NCBI GenBank assembly: GCA_003851245.1
Contig: BHEP01000017.1
Span: forward strand, 1-52,794
From: Bacteroidales bacterium
GTDB lineage: Bacteria > Bacteroidota > Bacteroidia > Bacteroidales > Azobacteroidaceae
Direction of reading: 5' to 3'
Length of the DNA stretch: 52,794 bases
A program made the translations under genes and the position numbers. The notes below the pieces were generated by a model, which worked only from the letters and a program-made list of their open reading frames with translations, had not been told where the DNA came from and did no database searches. Positions 1 through 8,693 of the stretch are shown here, in pieces. Within the stretch, counting starts at the first letter, position 1, and each line of letters begins with the position of its first letter.

Positions 1-44
1 ATGTACAGTAATGGTGAGCTTATTGAATATAGGTGTAAAAAAAT

Positions 45-74
45 TTGGAAAACACATTTTTTTTTGTATATTTG
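45..74 (+). promoter_or_regulatory. Bacteroidota-type promoter upstream of LanC-like relic
   Basis: A TTG at 45-47 is followed after 19 bases by TATATTTG at 67-74, which fits the Bacteroidota consensus TTG-N19-21-TAnnTTTG. The LanC-like fragment begins about 45 bases downstream. The promoter looks intact although the gene behind it is broken. Confidence 0.5.
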
Positions 75-119
75 ACCCGAATTGCAATATGTGCTTGCAA
101 TTATTAGAAGTCTAGAATT

Positions 120-293
120 ATGGGATAAATAAACGAGGCTAAATCTAAATTAGAAGAGCGAATCAAAAGACTGAATAAGATTTTGATGGAGCAAGTTAAC
201 GAAACAATACCTGTTGGTTTGTTCTATGGAAAAATGGGTATTTGCATCTATTTTTATCATCAAGCAAGGCAGTATGATAATAAGGATAAATAG
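120..293 (+). pseudogene. N-terminal relic of a LanC-like (lanthionine synthetase C family) protein
   Basis: From ATG 120 the reading frame has a TAA at its third codon, then runs open for 54 codons to TAG 291. The open part contains a short charged helix (residues like KLEERIKRLNKILMEQV) followed by IPVGLFYGKMGICIYFYH. That second segment resembles, from memory, the N-terminus of Bacteroidota LanC-like proteins found near RiPP peptide maturases, where a GKMG-xxx-YFxH-xAR pattern is typical. The rest of a roughly 400-residue protein is missing. The gene is therefore both interrupted at codon 3 and truncated at its 3' end. The assignment rests on motif memory only. A small unrelated ORF is the alternative. 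Confidence 0.5.
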
Positions 294-343
294 AGTAGGC
301 TTATTTTTTATATTTATTTGTAAAACCTCAAAAAAATAATAAA

Positions 344-2008
344 ATGAAAATAAAGTTTCTTATAATCATTGCGTCATTTTTCGTAATGTCTTGTTCTTCC
401 GTATATAAGAGTGGCTATGAAGCGAGTAATAGATTTATTATTGGAGATGCGTATAATTATTATAACGATAGCCTGAAAGTATCTTTGGACTTATTTGGAG
501 ATTATAGATTTAGAGGAAAATGCACCAATATACTTGATTACCACAATAGCATCGATAGAAAAACGTATAGACTGGATAAAAAGCTGATAAATACATATTT
601 CCCTAAACTCAATGTAGGCAAAGACAACTTTATTTTTCGAGCATCCACACTTATAGAACCGTATTATCATTCTGCTTTTTTCTGTATTCCCAACAAGTTT
701 GTTAGCAATAGCGATTCCATTATTCTAAATATTCCCAAACGAACTTTAATTCATTATTTTCAGAGAGATGGCTCGGCGTATTTTCATCTATTAACCCTAG
801 ACAAGCAGCATGGCGATTCGTATATTGAAATTCTGCAAATGGAGGCAGAGCATATTCGTGACGGAATCAATTTTGGATCAGAATATAAAATTACAAGTCC
901 TCCTAATCCTTTTGAAATTTACTCCAAAGCCATGGCTGATAGTGGCAATTACCTGTCTGCAATATCCGCGCATAGGGCTATTGAACCGTTTTTTTTTACA
1001 GAAAATGAGAAATGGAATTACAGACAGGTGGGAGCTACCTACAATGCTTTTATTCAGAATAATGCCACATATGATGATTTATTGTCTAAAATTTATAGAC
1101 CATCAAAGACGGTAAGCATACAGACCACAAAATACGATACGGAAGCTCTAAATTATTTAAAACAAGAGATTGAAGGTAAGCAATTGGTAATGATCAACGA
1201 ACAACATTGGCAGCCCAAACATCGTTATTTAGGCAATATGTTGTTGGAATATATTTATAGTCAGGGATTTAGATATTTGGCTATTGAGGCAATTTGGAAA
1301 GGTCAAGACTCGCTAAATATACGTAAATATCCCACACAAAAATTGGGGCTCTACACAAAAGATCCACAGTTTGGCAATCTTATTCGCAATGCTCTAAGAA
1401 TGGGTTATGAGATTATTGAGTATGAACAAATGGGCGAAAATAGGGATTTTTTACAAGCCAAAAATATTTATGATAAAACATTTAAAGAAAACAAAGACGC
1501 CAAGGTATTGGTATGGGCAGGTATTGGTCACATAAATGAAGAGAAATCAGAGGATCCCAAAATGGCATATCACTTGAAGGAGATGTCTAAAATTGATCCC
1601 CTTACGATCGAACAAACCTCTGGAGATCCCTATGCTAGTAGACTTGGAAAGCATTACTTGGCAATTAATGACGACACCACAAAGAAAGGTGGTCAATACG
1701 ATGTGCGCATCTACAATAATATTCCTGAATACGATTTTAGAATCATTCCTGATGTCGATACAAAAACGACTACCATTCCATTGTCTGAAATGGTAAAAAA
1801 CAAAATAAAGCAACACGGACGACTGCTACTAATGGTTTATGACAAGACAGAATTTGCTGAAGAGCGTTTTAATGCCGTCCCCCTTATAAACTACTTGATG
1901 AGTGATAATAAATCGCCCAATTTGGAACTTCCCCCAGGATCTTATACTGCAATAATAAAAAGTCCAACTACTGCTATAATTGAAGAATTGAATCTAATGA
2001 TAGAATAA
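344..2008 (+). CDS. TIKI/ChaN-superfamily-like lipoprotein, unknown substrate
   Basis: This 554-residue protein has a type II signal peptide: a hydrophobic stretch ending FFVMSC, with Cys17 as the lipidated residue. Residues about 195-245 look like a helical TPR-type segment (IYSKAMADSGNYLSAISAHRA). Residues about 275-420 resemble the TIKI/EreA/ChaN fold. NEQH at 285-288 stands where these families carry a GExH metal-type motif, and a second GIGH motif ends at His396. Members of this superfamily include metal-dependent proteases, erythromycin esterases and haem-binding proteins, so the activity cannot be named. The gene is intact but lies between two decayed RiPP-type gene fragments in the same orientation, so it may be a survivor of that locus. 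The N in NEQH in place of the usual G is unusual. Confidence 0.55.
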   Translation: MKIKFLIIIASFFVMSCSSVYKSGYEASNRFIIGDAYNYYNDSLKVSLDLFGDYRFRGKCTNILDYHNSIDRKTYRLDKKLINTYFPKLNVGKDNFIFRASTLIEPYYHSAFFCIPNKFVSNSDSIILNIPKRTLIHYFQRDGSAYFHLLTLDKQHGDSYIEILQMEAEHIRDGINFGSEYKITSPPNPFEIYSKAMADSGNYLSAISAHRAIEPFFFTENEKWNYRQVGATYNAFIQNNATYDDLLSKIYRPSKTVSIQTTKYDTEALNYLKQEIEGKQLVMINEQHWQPKHRYLGNMLLEYIYSQGFRYLAIEAIWKGQDSLNIRKYPTQKLGLYTKDPQFGNLIRNALRMGYEIIEYEQMGENRDFLQAKNIYDKTFKENKDAKVLVWAGIGHINEEKSEDPKMAYHLKEMSKIDPLTIEQTSGDPYASRLGKHYLAINDDTTKKGGQYDVRIYNNIPEYDFRIIPDVDTKTTTIPLSEMVKNKIKQHGRLLLMVYDKTEFAEERFNAVPLINYLMSDNKSPNLELPPGSYTAIIKSPTTAIIEELNLMIE

Positions 2009-2018
2009 TAAATAGAAT

Positions 2019-2360
2019 ATGATATTAATATTTAGCTATTTAGGCGATTATACCACTGATGTGGTAATTGATTGGCTCAAGTATTATAATTATCCGGTGT
2101 TTAGGTTGAATTACTCTGATATTTACGAAAGTGACTTCAAGATTGATTTGTCTAATAAAGCAATTTATGTTGAAAATAAAAAAATATATCTCAACGAGAT
2201 AAAAGCTGTTTGGTTTTGAACATTAAGCCGAAAATTTGGACTACTGAAGGATTTTGGATTATTTAAACAAAAGAGAACTAGCTTTAAGATGAGTTTTCAA
2301 TTACACAATGAACATGTTTGTCTGTTTGTAAATATCTATTTGAATAGCCCCACCAAATAG
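2019..2360 (+). pseudogene. Truncated ATP-grasp peptide maturase (grasp-with-spasm GwsG-like) relic
   Basis: The 66-codon frame starting at 2019 matches, from memory, the N-terminus of the grasp-with-spasm ATP-grasp maturases: MILIFS, then TTDVVIDWLKYY, a RLNYSDI segment and KAVWF. Those enzymes are usually over 300 residues long and modify a ribosomal peptide together with a radical-SAM/SPASM protein. A TGA at 2217-2219 interrupts the frame where a Trp would fit. Beyond it the same frame stays open to TAG 2358 and still looks family-like (SFQLHNEHVCLFVNIYL). The catalytic ATP-grasp domain is missing, and the relic runs 25 bases into the 3' end of the opposite-strand dgkA. It is non-functional as it stands. 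It starts 10 bases after the TIKI-like lipoprotein gene. Confidence 0.65.
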
Positions 2361-2716
2361 GGTCCAAAAATAATGACACCAATGATTGCAGCAAAGATGC
2401 TAGCAAGCAGTACCATACCTGCGGCAATATCTTTTATTATCTTTATTTTATAGTTTCGTTCGGGGCAAATAAAATCACAAACATGCTCTATGCAAGTGTT
2501 GGCGGCCTCGGCGCATAATACGAGGGCTACAGTAAGTAATAAAACTAGCCATTCGTATGTCTGTATTTCAAAGAAGAAGGCTGCTAAGAACACCAAAGCT
2601 GCTGCCAGCAGGTGAAAGCGAAAGTTTCTTTCTCCTAGCGTCAGCACCTTTAGCCCCTCAAAGGCAAGAGCAAAGCTCTTTAGCCTAGATTGTTTCTTAA
2701 AAGATGCTTGTTTCAT
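2336..2716 (-). CDS. dgkA: Diacylglycerol/undecaprenol kinase (DgkA family)
   Basis: This is a small integral membrane lipid kinase of 126 residues, the usual size. It phosphorylates diacylglycerol or undecaprenol in the inner membrane and so feeds lipid-carrier recycling. Three hydrophobic helices are visible (about 33-52, 56-72 and 98-120). The family signature lies between the second and third: EAANT-x-IEHVCDF, followed by KIIKDIAAGMVLLAS. The conserved Glu of the EAANT segment and the KD-x-AAG motif are both present. The gene is monocistronic by spacing. A TATCTTTG box on its own strand at 2779-2786 is a likely promoter element. Sequence alone cannot separate diacylglycerol from undecaprenol as substrate, but Gram-positive and Bacteroidota members of this length mostly use undecaprenol. 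Confidence 0.9.
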   Translation of the reverse strand: MKQASFKKQSRLKSFALAFEGLKVLTLGERNFRFHLLAAALVFLAAFFFEIQTYEWLVLLLTVALVLCAEAANTCIEHVCDFICPERNYKIKIIKDIAAGMVLLASIFAAIIGVIIFGPYLVGLFK

Positions 2717-2778
2717 TATTTGTATTGTTGCTTGTATTATTATTATGTTTTGAGTTTCCTTTATTTAGCAAGGAGAAG

Positions 2779-2786
2779 CAAAGATA
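2779..2786 (-). promoter_or_regulatory. Candidate -7 box for dgkA
   Basis: The minus strand reads TATCTTTG, an exact TAnnTTTG match, 63 bases upstream of the dgkA start. No clear TTG lies 19-21 bases further upstream, so this is a partial match only. Confidence 0.35.
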
Positions 2787-2845
2787 AGATATATTGGTCT
2801 AAATAACCCCAGTTTCCTTGAACTAATATCTATTTAGGGCTTTCA

Positions 2846-2910
2846 TTGGCCCCGAAATGGCTACACATACCTAGCTAGGGGTGTGAGCCCCTAGGTTTAT
2901 GTAAGCTCTA
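2846..2910. repeat. REP-like double-hairpin element, copy A (diverged)
   Basis: The element contains CCCGAAATGG, then ACACATACCTAGC, then a hairpin with stem CTAGGGG/CCCCTAG at 2875-2894. The same order of blocks recurs in the copies at 34361 and 52599. This copy is the most diverged, and its first hairpin is degraded. Such elements resemble the palindromic intergenic repeats linked to REP-associated transposases, but no such transposase is in the window. Confidence 0.45.
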
Positions 2911-2936
2911 GGTTTATTAAATAGTGCAATTTAAAT

Positions 2937-3011
2937 AGAAAAAGGGAATTCTCACGAACTCCCTAATCCAATCTTTGTTAACCTTAAATCTAATACTATT
3001 ATGAAAAAACC
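2937..3011 (-). ncRNA. Candidate small RNA (~75 nt) with own promoter and terminator
   Basis: On the minus strand, a TATCTTTG box (3018-3025) and a TTG 21 bases upstream (3047-3049) predict a start near 3011. About 50 bases downstream lies an intrinsic terminator. Its stem GGGAGTTC/GAATTCCC is closed by a GTGA loop with a single G-U pair, and it is followed by five T residues (about 2938-2963). Nothing of useful length is encoded between them. The transcript would run through ATTAGATTTAAGGTTAAC before the terminator. The gene is free-standing between dgkA and trxA. I have the impression that this sequence is conserved in other Bacteroidales, but I cannot verify that here. Confidence 0.55.
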
Positions 3012-3017
3012 ACAGTA

Positions 3018-3049
3018 CAAAGATAGGCTACTTGGGCCTTGTTTTCCAA
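3018..3049 (-). promoter_or_regulatory. Promoter of the candidate small RNA
   Basis: The minus strand has TTG (3047-3049), a 21-base spacer and TATCTTTG (3018-3025), which fits the Bacteroidota consensus. It points at the candidate small RNA and away from trxA. Confidence 0.5.
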
Positions 3050-3239
3050 ACTTTTTAATTTAATAAAAGTTAATCTTTTAGTCCTGTTTGTCAATAACTA
3101 TTAATTTGTATCGTTTTGAATTGTGGGTGTTTGAAATAATGTTAAATGCTCGTATTTTTAGAGAAAATGTTTTATGATAAATTACATTTGGAGTTCTTTA
3201 TTTTATTGATTTTCAATTTGTTGTTTCGCTATTATCGGC

Positions 3240-3279
3240 AAAAAAAAAGCAGCAAAATTATTTTGCTGCTTTTTTTAGG
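3240..3279 (-). terminator. Intrinsic terminator of trxA
   Basis: A perfect stem AGCAGCAAAA/TTTTGCTGCT with a 3-base loop is flanked by A and T runs on both sides, so it can act in either direction. It lies just beyond the trxA stop codon. Confidence 0.85.
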
Positions 3280-3295
3280 CTTGTGTATCCCTAGC

Positions 3296-3610
3296 TTACA
3301 ATAGGGCTTTTATTTTTTCTTCAATGAGAGTTTTTTGGGCGGCGCCTACATGCTTGTCTACTATTTCTCCATTTTTAAAGAATAATATGGTAGGTATGTT
3401 TCTGATGCCAAATTGTCCTACAACATTGTCGTTTTCATCAACATTAAGTTTGCCGAGAATGGCCTTGCCCTCATATTCTTGAGCAAGTTCAGAAATGATT
3501 GGAGCTATTGCTCTGCAGGGGCCACACCATTCTGCCCAAAAGTCTACTACCAGTAGTTTATCTCCTTTTACTAATTCGTCAAAATTAGCATCTGTAATTG
3601 TTAGTGCCAT
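3296..3610 (-). CDS. trxA: Thioredoxin
   Basis: This 104-residue cytoplasmic thioredoxin reduces protein disulfides. The active site WCGPC is at residues 28-32, the buried Asp at 23 and the cis-proline in RNIPTIL near residue 74, so all key positions are kept. The length is typical of a single-domain thioredoxin with no signal peptide. It lies about 50 bases downstream of dnaE on the same strand, so the two may be co-transcribed. A strong terminator follows it. Confidence 0.95.
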   Translation of the reverse strand: MALTITDANFDELVKGDKLLVVDFWAEWCGPCRAIAPIISELAQEYEGKAILGKLNVDENDNVVGQFGIRNIPTILFFKNGEIVDKHVGAAQKTLIEEKIKALL

Positions 3611-3661
3611 GATTTTGTTTTTTAAAATTTATATTTTATATTTTGTGAATCCTTATTTTGT

Positions 3662-6600
3662 TCAGTTTATGCTAAAATTTACATTGGATGTTTCTAAGTA
3701 CTTAATTAATTTAGAAGAAACGCTAATCTTATTGTTGTGAGCACTTAGCAGTATATTCATATTTTTTGCTGCCTGCTCTATCTTAAAATTTAGCCTTGTA
3801 TTGCCACTTGCAGTCTTTGTTAGTGCCGCAATATCGGTAATAATTTGTTCGTTGAGATTCTCTAGTTCCATATGTATGGTTATCTTCTCAATAAGTTTGT
3901 CTTTTATGTCGGGAAGTTGCTCTATAGAGGCAATTTTGAAATCTATCATATTTTCATTGTATGGCCTAGCTTGATATTTTCCCTTTATAAGGAGGTACAT
4001 ATTGGGTCTACAATATTTGCTAAAGTCAATAAAATCGTTGCCAAAGAGAGGGATTTCAGCACTTGCAGAATAGTCTTCGAGTTTTAATATGCCATAGGGT
4101 TTGCCTGCTTTTGTCATGCCCTCTTTAAACGCGCTTACAATGCCTCCAAAAACAAGATCTCTTCCTTTGAGTGCATCCTTGTCTTCGTTTATTTCTTTCA
4201 TTTTGGCGTTACAAACGTGATTAAGCACGATATAAAATTCGTCGAGGGGGTGTGAAGACAGATAAATGCCAACCAGCTCTTTTTCTCTGCTAAGCTTTTC
4301 TAAGGTATTCCAAGGGCTGGCTGGGGGAATCTCTGGATTTGCAATTTCTAGGGTTTCAAATCCTCCAAATAGAGAATTTGCAGAGCTCATTTTATCAATT
4401 TGAAATTTATTGCCATACCTCATTAGGCTATCTAAAAATAGCTCGCCCTTGCTATTTTCTGCAAAATATTGTTCCCTCTTGATCTCAGAAAATGCGTCAA
4501 GGGCCCCAGAAAGGCAAAGAGCTTCTATGTTCTTCTTTGTACAGGAGCTTAGGTTGAGTCTCTCTACGAGGTCAAAAACTCCCTTGAAGGGTCCATTTTT
4601 CTCCCTTTCGATAATGATTGTTTCTACAGCTCCTCGTCCCACACCCTTAATTCCTCCCAGTCCAAAGCGTATGTCGCCTGCCTTATTTACCGTAAAGTTT
4701 AGTTCCGATTCATTTACATCAGGCCCTTTTACATAGATACCCATGCTCTTGCATTCGTCCATAAATTTGGTTATTTCGGAGATGTCGTCTTTGTTGCGGG
4801 TAAGGTTGGCGGCCATAAATTCGCCGGGGTAGTGCGCCTTTAGAAAGGCTGTCTGATACGATATCCACGAATAGCAGGTAGCATGCGACTTGTTGAAGGC
4901 ATATTTTGCAAATTCTGCCCAGTCTGCCCAAATTTTTTCTAATTTTTCTACAGGGCTAAATCCATTTTTCTGAGCACCTTCAATAAATTTTATTTTTAAG
5001 GCTTCCATCTTATCAACCATTTTCTTGCCCATTGCCTTGCGAAGCTCATCGGATTGTCCTCTGGTAAATCCAGCCAAATCGCGGCTCAGGAGCATCACTT
5101 GCTCTTGATAAACGGTGATACCATAGGTTTCTTTGAGGCGCGATTCCATTTCGGGAAAATCGTAAGTTATTGCCTTCCTTTCGTGTTTCCTATCTACAAA
5201 ATCGGGGATGTATGCCATAGGCCCCGGTCTATAAAGGGCATTCATCGCTATCAGATCTTCAAACTTGGTGGGCTTGAGTTCGCGCAAGTATTTTTGCATT
5301 CCTGCCGACTCAAACTGGAATGTGCCAACAGTCTGCCCCTTGCTATAAAGCTCGTAGGTTGTTGCGTCGTCTATGGGAATGTTTGCAATATCAATTTCTA
5401 TACCCTTCGATTTTTTGATATTGGAAATGGCTTCTTTTATGATAGACAGTGTTTTAAGTCCTAGGAAGTCCATTTTTATTAGTCCTATCGACTCTATTAC
5501 GGATCCATCGTATTGAGTTACCAATAAATCTTCATCACTACCTTTTTCTTTGGCAGTGCTTAGGGGCACATAGTTTGTCAAATCGTCGGCTCCAATAATT
5601 ACTCCACAAGCATGCACACCCACCTGACGCACAGTCCCTTCGAGCATTTCTGCATATTTTAGGGTGTCTGAAAGGTTGGTGTCGGAAGAGTTTCTAGCTT
5701 CTTGCAATGCGGGAACGTAGCGAATGCAATTTGCAATATTTATCTTGGGTGCCTTTCCTGAAGCCCTATTTTCTGGGAAGCGGTCGGGTATAAGTTTTGT
5801 CAGGCGGTCGGCTTCTGAAAGCGGGAGTCTTTGTACTCTAGCAACATCTTTGATGGAGGATTTGGTTGCCATAGTGCCATAGGTGACAATATGCGCAACT
5901 TTTTCTTTACCATATTTTTCAGTTACCCATTTCAAGACATCTCCTCGTCCATCATCGTCAAAATCTATGTCTATATCAGGCATAGAAATACGGTCGGGAT
6001 TAAGAAATCGCTCAAAAAGCAAGTCGTATTTTAATGGGTCTATATCTGTTATCTTTAGGCAGTAGGCAACGGCCGACCCTGCCGCCGAGCCCCTACCGGG
6101 CCCTACAGCGACCCCCATATCTCGTGCTGCCTGTATAAAGTCTTGGACGATAAGAAAATAACCAGGAAAACCCATGGTCTTCATTGTCTCTAGTTCAAAT
6201 TCTATTCTTTCCAGAATTTCTGGGGCAATGGGGTTTCCGTATCTTTCTTTTGCCTTTAGCAAGCTAAGTTCTCTCAAGTAGTCGGCTTCTAGTTTTATGC
6301 GCACCACCTTATTGTATCCGCCTAGCTTGTCAAAGCGCGTGTCGTCTTCTTTGTTGAACTCTTCTCGCAAATCTTTCTCGGAATGCCTTTCCCTATACTC
6401 CTCTTCTGTTCCAAATTCTGCAGGTATTGGAAACATAGGCATGATGGCATCCGAGTCTATGTCATAAAACTCTACCTTGTCAGCAATTTCTACTGTGTTG
6501 GCGAGAAGTTCGGGCATATCTGCAAAAATGGCAGACATCTGCTCTGGGGTTTTGAGCCACTCTTGTTTGGTATATCGCATGCGATTGGGGTCGTCGAGAT

Positions 6601-7360
6601 CCTTGCCTGTACTTAGGCATATCAGTCTGTCGTGCCCTTCGGCATGCTCTTCTTCTACAAAGTGTACGTCGTTGGTAGCAATGAGCTTGGTATTGGTTTT
6701 TTTTGCCAATTCTATAAGCTTTTCGCCAACTTCCATCTGCTTTATATAGGTGCTTTGGTCTGCACCCGCCTTATTAGTTTGATGTCTTTGTATTTCCAGA
6801 TAATAGTCATCTCCAAAAATACCTTTAAACCATTGTACTGCAGCCTCTGCTCCCTCCATATCGTTGTTGGCTATGCGTCTGGGGATTTCTCCGCCTAGGC
6901 ATGCCGAAGATACTATTATTCCTTCATGATATTTTTCTAGTATCTCTTTGTCGATTCTAGGGCGATAGTAATACCCGTCTATCCACGAGCTTGATACTAA
7001 TTTGCATAGGTTTTTATAACCTTCCTTGTTTTTAGCCAATAAAAGTAGGTGATAGCCGCTCCTATCTTCTTTCTCCGACTTGTCGAAACGAGTGCGGCTT
7101 GCGCAATATGCTTCAACGCCCAAAATAGCCTTGAATTTATCTGGGGTATCTTTACCCTTATTTTTTTTCTTTACGTAGTCGAAGAGTTCTTTTATGCCAA
7201 ACATATTGCCGTGATCAGACAGTGCTATTGCTTTCATTCCTGAATCTATAGCCTTGTCTACCAATGAGGGTATCTTCGACATTCCATCTAGCAGAGAGTA
7301 GTGGGAGTGTACGTGAAGATGGACGAATGGGTATATTGCTTTTTTTGAATCGTTTGGCAT
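3662..7360 (-). CDS. dnaE: DNA polymerase III alpha subunit (DnaE)
   Basis: This is the replicative DNA polymerase catalytic subunit, about 1230 residues, as expected for DnaE1 of Bacteroidota. The N-terminal PHP domain opens with HLHVHSHYSLLDG. The finger/palm core carries GPGRGSAAGS and the catalytic Asp pair in PDIDIDFDDDGRGD. A helix-hairpin-helix region (GLGGIKGVGRGAVE) and a C-terminal OB fold (LVFGGIVSAF onwards) follow. An in-frame upstream ATG would add 12 residues (MPYFRPLFIKQK) that do not look like the family, so I chose the ATG at 7360, which gives MPNDSKK. PHP-site histidines are retained, but proofreading activity cannot be judged by eye. Confidence 0.96.
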   Translation of the reverse strand: MPNDSKKAIYPFVHLHVHSHYSLLDGMSKIPSLVDKAIDSGMKAIALSDHGNMFGIKELFDYVKKKNKGKDTPDKFKAILGVEAYCASRTRFDKSEKEDRSGYHLLLLAKNKEGYKNLCKLVSSSWIDGYYYRPRIDKEILEKYHEGIIVSSACLGGEIPRRIANNDMEGAEAAVQWFKGIFGDDYYLEIQRHQTNKAGADQSTYIKQMEVGEKLIELAKKTNTKLIATNDVHFVEEEHAEGHDRLICLSTGKDLDDPNRMRYTKQEWLKTPEQMSAIFADMPELLANTVEIADKVEFYDIDSDAIMPMFPIPAEFGTEEEYRERHSEKDLREEFNKEDDTRFDKLGGYNKVVRIKLEADYLRELSLLKAKERYGNPIAPEILERIEFELETMKTMGFPGYFLIVQDFIQAARDMGVAVGPGRGSAAGSAVAYCLKITDIDPLKYDLLFERFLNPDRISMPDIDIDFDDDGRGDVLKWVTEKYGKEKVAHIVTYGTMATKSSIKDVARVQRLPLSEADRLTKLIPDRFPENRASGKAPKINIANCIRYVPALQEARNSSDTNLSDTLKYAEMLEGTVRQVGVHACGVIIGADDLTNYVPLSTAKEKGSDEDLLVTQYDGSVIESIGLIKMDFLGLKTLSIIKEAISNIKKSKGIEIDIANIPIDDATTYELYSKGQTVGTFQFESAGMQKYLRELKPTKFEDLIAMNALYRPGPMAYIPDFVDRKHERKAITYDFPEMESRLKETYGITVYQEQVMLLSRDLAGFTRGQSDELRKAMGKKMVDKMEALKIKFIEGAQKNGFSPVEKLEKIWADWAEFAKYAFNKSHATCYSWISYQTAFLKAHYPGEFMAANLTRNKDDISEITKFMDECKSMGIYVKGPDVNESELNFTVNKAGDIRFGLGGIKGVGRGAVETIIIEREKNGPFKGVFDLVERLNLSSCTKKNIEALCLSGALDAFSEIKREQYFAENSKGELFLDSLMRYGNKFQIDKMSSANSLFGGFETLEIANPEIPPASPWNTLEKLSREKELVGIYLSSHPLDEFYIVLNHVCNAKMKEINEDKDALKGRDLVFGGIVSAFKEGMTKAGKPYGILKLEDYSASAEIPLFGNDFIDFSKYCRPNMYLLIKGKYQARPYNENMIDFKIASIEQLPDIKDKLIEKITIHMELENLNEQIITDIAALTKTASGNTRLNFKIEQAAKNMNILLSAHNNKISVSSKLIKYLETSNVNFSIN

Positions 7361-7575
7361 TTTTTGTTTGATAAATAAGGGTCTAAAATAGGGCATTTTT
7401 GTCCAAAATTTGCCCCTTACTTACTACTTATACGAACAAATATCATGCCAAAGGACGGGTCTTGATTTCTTGGATAAGGAGCATATATAGTAAGAAAAAA
7501 CAATGTTTTTTTGTCGTATCTACTCTTATATTTAATAGTTTTGTTCTTTTAGTCTTAAAATAAAAATTAAGAGTG

Positions 7576-7583
7576 TATATTTG
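7576..7583 (+). promoter_or_regulatory. Candidate -7 box before the Gfo/Idh/MocA gene
   Basis: TATATTTG matches TAnnTTTG, 29 bases upstream of the start codon at 7612. No exact TTG is found at the proper spacing. Confidence 0.35.
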
Positions 7584-7611
7584 TAGAAGGTATTAAAAAA
7601 ATGAATAAGAA

Positions 7612-8670
7612 ATGAAGACGCAAATTAGCACAGGTATTATTGGTTTTGGTGCAGCAGGGCAGGTTTTTCATGCTCCTTTTATACATTATTTGGCAGGTTT
7701 TTCCTTGGACAAGATAAGTACCACCAATGCACAATTTATCTCGTTAGCAAAGAATAAATATCCCTTGGCTACGATTGTTGCCAATTCAGAAAGTATTATT
7801 GAGGATGCAAGTATTGACTTGGTAATTATAGCTACGCCCAATGTATTTCATTATCCTTTGGCAAAAAATGCACTCTTGGCAGGGAAGCATGTTATTGTGG
7901 AAAAGCCATTTACCGTGAGCACGGAAGAGGCTGATGATCTGATAAGGATTTCTAAGGAGAAGGGTCTTATCCTTAGTGTGAACCACAACCGACGATGGAC
8001 TGGCGATTTTATTTCTGTGAGCAAGCTCTTGAAAGAGCAAACATTGGGCGACATTTCAGAATTTATAAGCCACTATGATAGGTTTAGGCCTGGCTTGCGA
8101 CCTGGTGCATGGCGCGAAGCCGACTATAAGGCATCAGGAATATTTTATGATCTCTGTGCCCACCAGATAGATCAATCGCTCATGCTTTTTGGTATGCCCC
8201 AGTCGCTAAATGCTTTTTTAGATAAGCAGCGCCCGGGAGTGAATGCTGTAGATTATTTTTTGTTGAGGCTTCAATATGCTCATTTTAGCGTGTGTTTTCA
8301 TGGAGGGATGCTCAATAAAATACCGGGCCCTACTATTGCCATTCATGGCACTAAAGGTTCTTTTGTTAAGTTTGGGATGGATGTGCAAGAGCAACAATTG
8401 AAAGATGGGCTGCTCCCCAATAGCGAAGGATGGGGCGTGGATCCAGAAGATGCTTGGGGAACTTTGTGTGTAGAAAACGAGGCAGGGACTTCTCATTATT
8501 CTCGTGTGCATACTGCCAATGGATGTTTTGAAGATTATTTTATGAACGTGCATGCTGCAATTATGGGAGAAACTCCATTGATAGTGAGGCCAGAAGAGGC
8601 AAGGGATGTGATAAAAATTATTGAATTGGGGATAAAAAGTGCTCAAGAAGAGCGAACAATTTATTTATAA
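7612..8670 (+). CDS. Gfo/Idh/MocA family NAD(P)-dependent oxidoreductase
   Basis: This is a 352-residue cytoplasmic dehydrogenase. The N-terminal Rossmann fold starts with IIGFGAAGQVFHAPF (residues about 9-23), the nucleotide-binding glycine motif. The family signature VEKPFTVS with the catalytic-type Lys lies near residue 97. The C-terminal alpha/beta domain contains DLCAHQIDQ, in which the conserved His fits sugar- or cyclitol-binding members. It resembles the YdgJ/scyllo-inositol-dehydrogenase-like subgroup more than sugar-specific ones, but the substrate cannot be read from sequence. The Omp85-like gene follows 23 bases later on the same strand with no obvious functional link. Confidence 0.85.
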   Translation: MKTQISTGIIGFGAAGQVFHAPFIHYLAGFSLDKISTTNAQFISLAKNKYPLATIVANSESIIEDASIDLVIIATPNVFHYPLAKNALLAGKHVIVEKPFTVSTEEADDLIRISKEKGLILSVNHNRRWTGDFISVSKLLKEQTLGDISEFISHYDRFRPGLRPGAWREADYKASGIFYDLCAHQIDQSLMLFGMPQSLNAFLDKQRPGVNAVDYFLLRLQYAHFSVCFHGGMLNKIPGPTIAIHGTKGSFVKFGMDVQEQQLKDGLLPNSEGWGVDPEDAWGTLCVENEAGTSHYSRVHTANGCFEDYFMNVHAAIMGETPLIVRPEEARDVIKIIELGIKSAQEERTIYL

Positions 8671-8693
8671 ATACAAATCAAGAATCAGTTTAA

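Noticed and set aside
1..75. A 24-codon open frame from the first base ending at a TGA
   Set aside because: It is too short to identify, and its end overlaps a good promoter at 45-74. It may be the tail of a gene outside the window.
3001..3063. A 20-codon plus-strand ORF starting MKKPQYKD
   Set aside because: It lies antisense to the promoter of the candidate small RNA. The strong promoter and terminator signals favour the minus strand.
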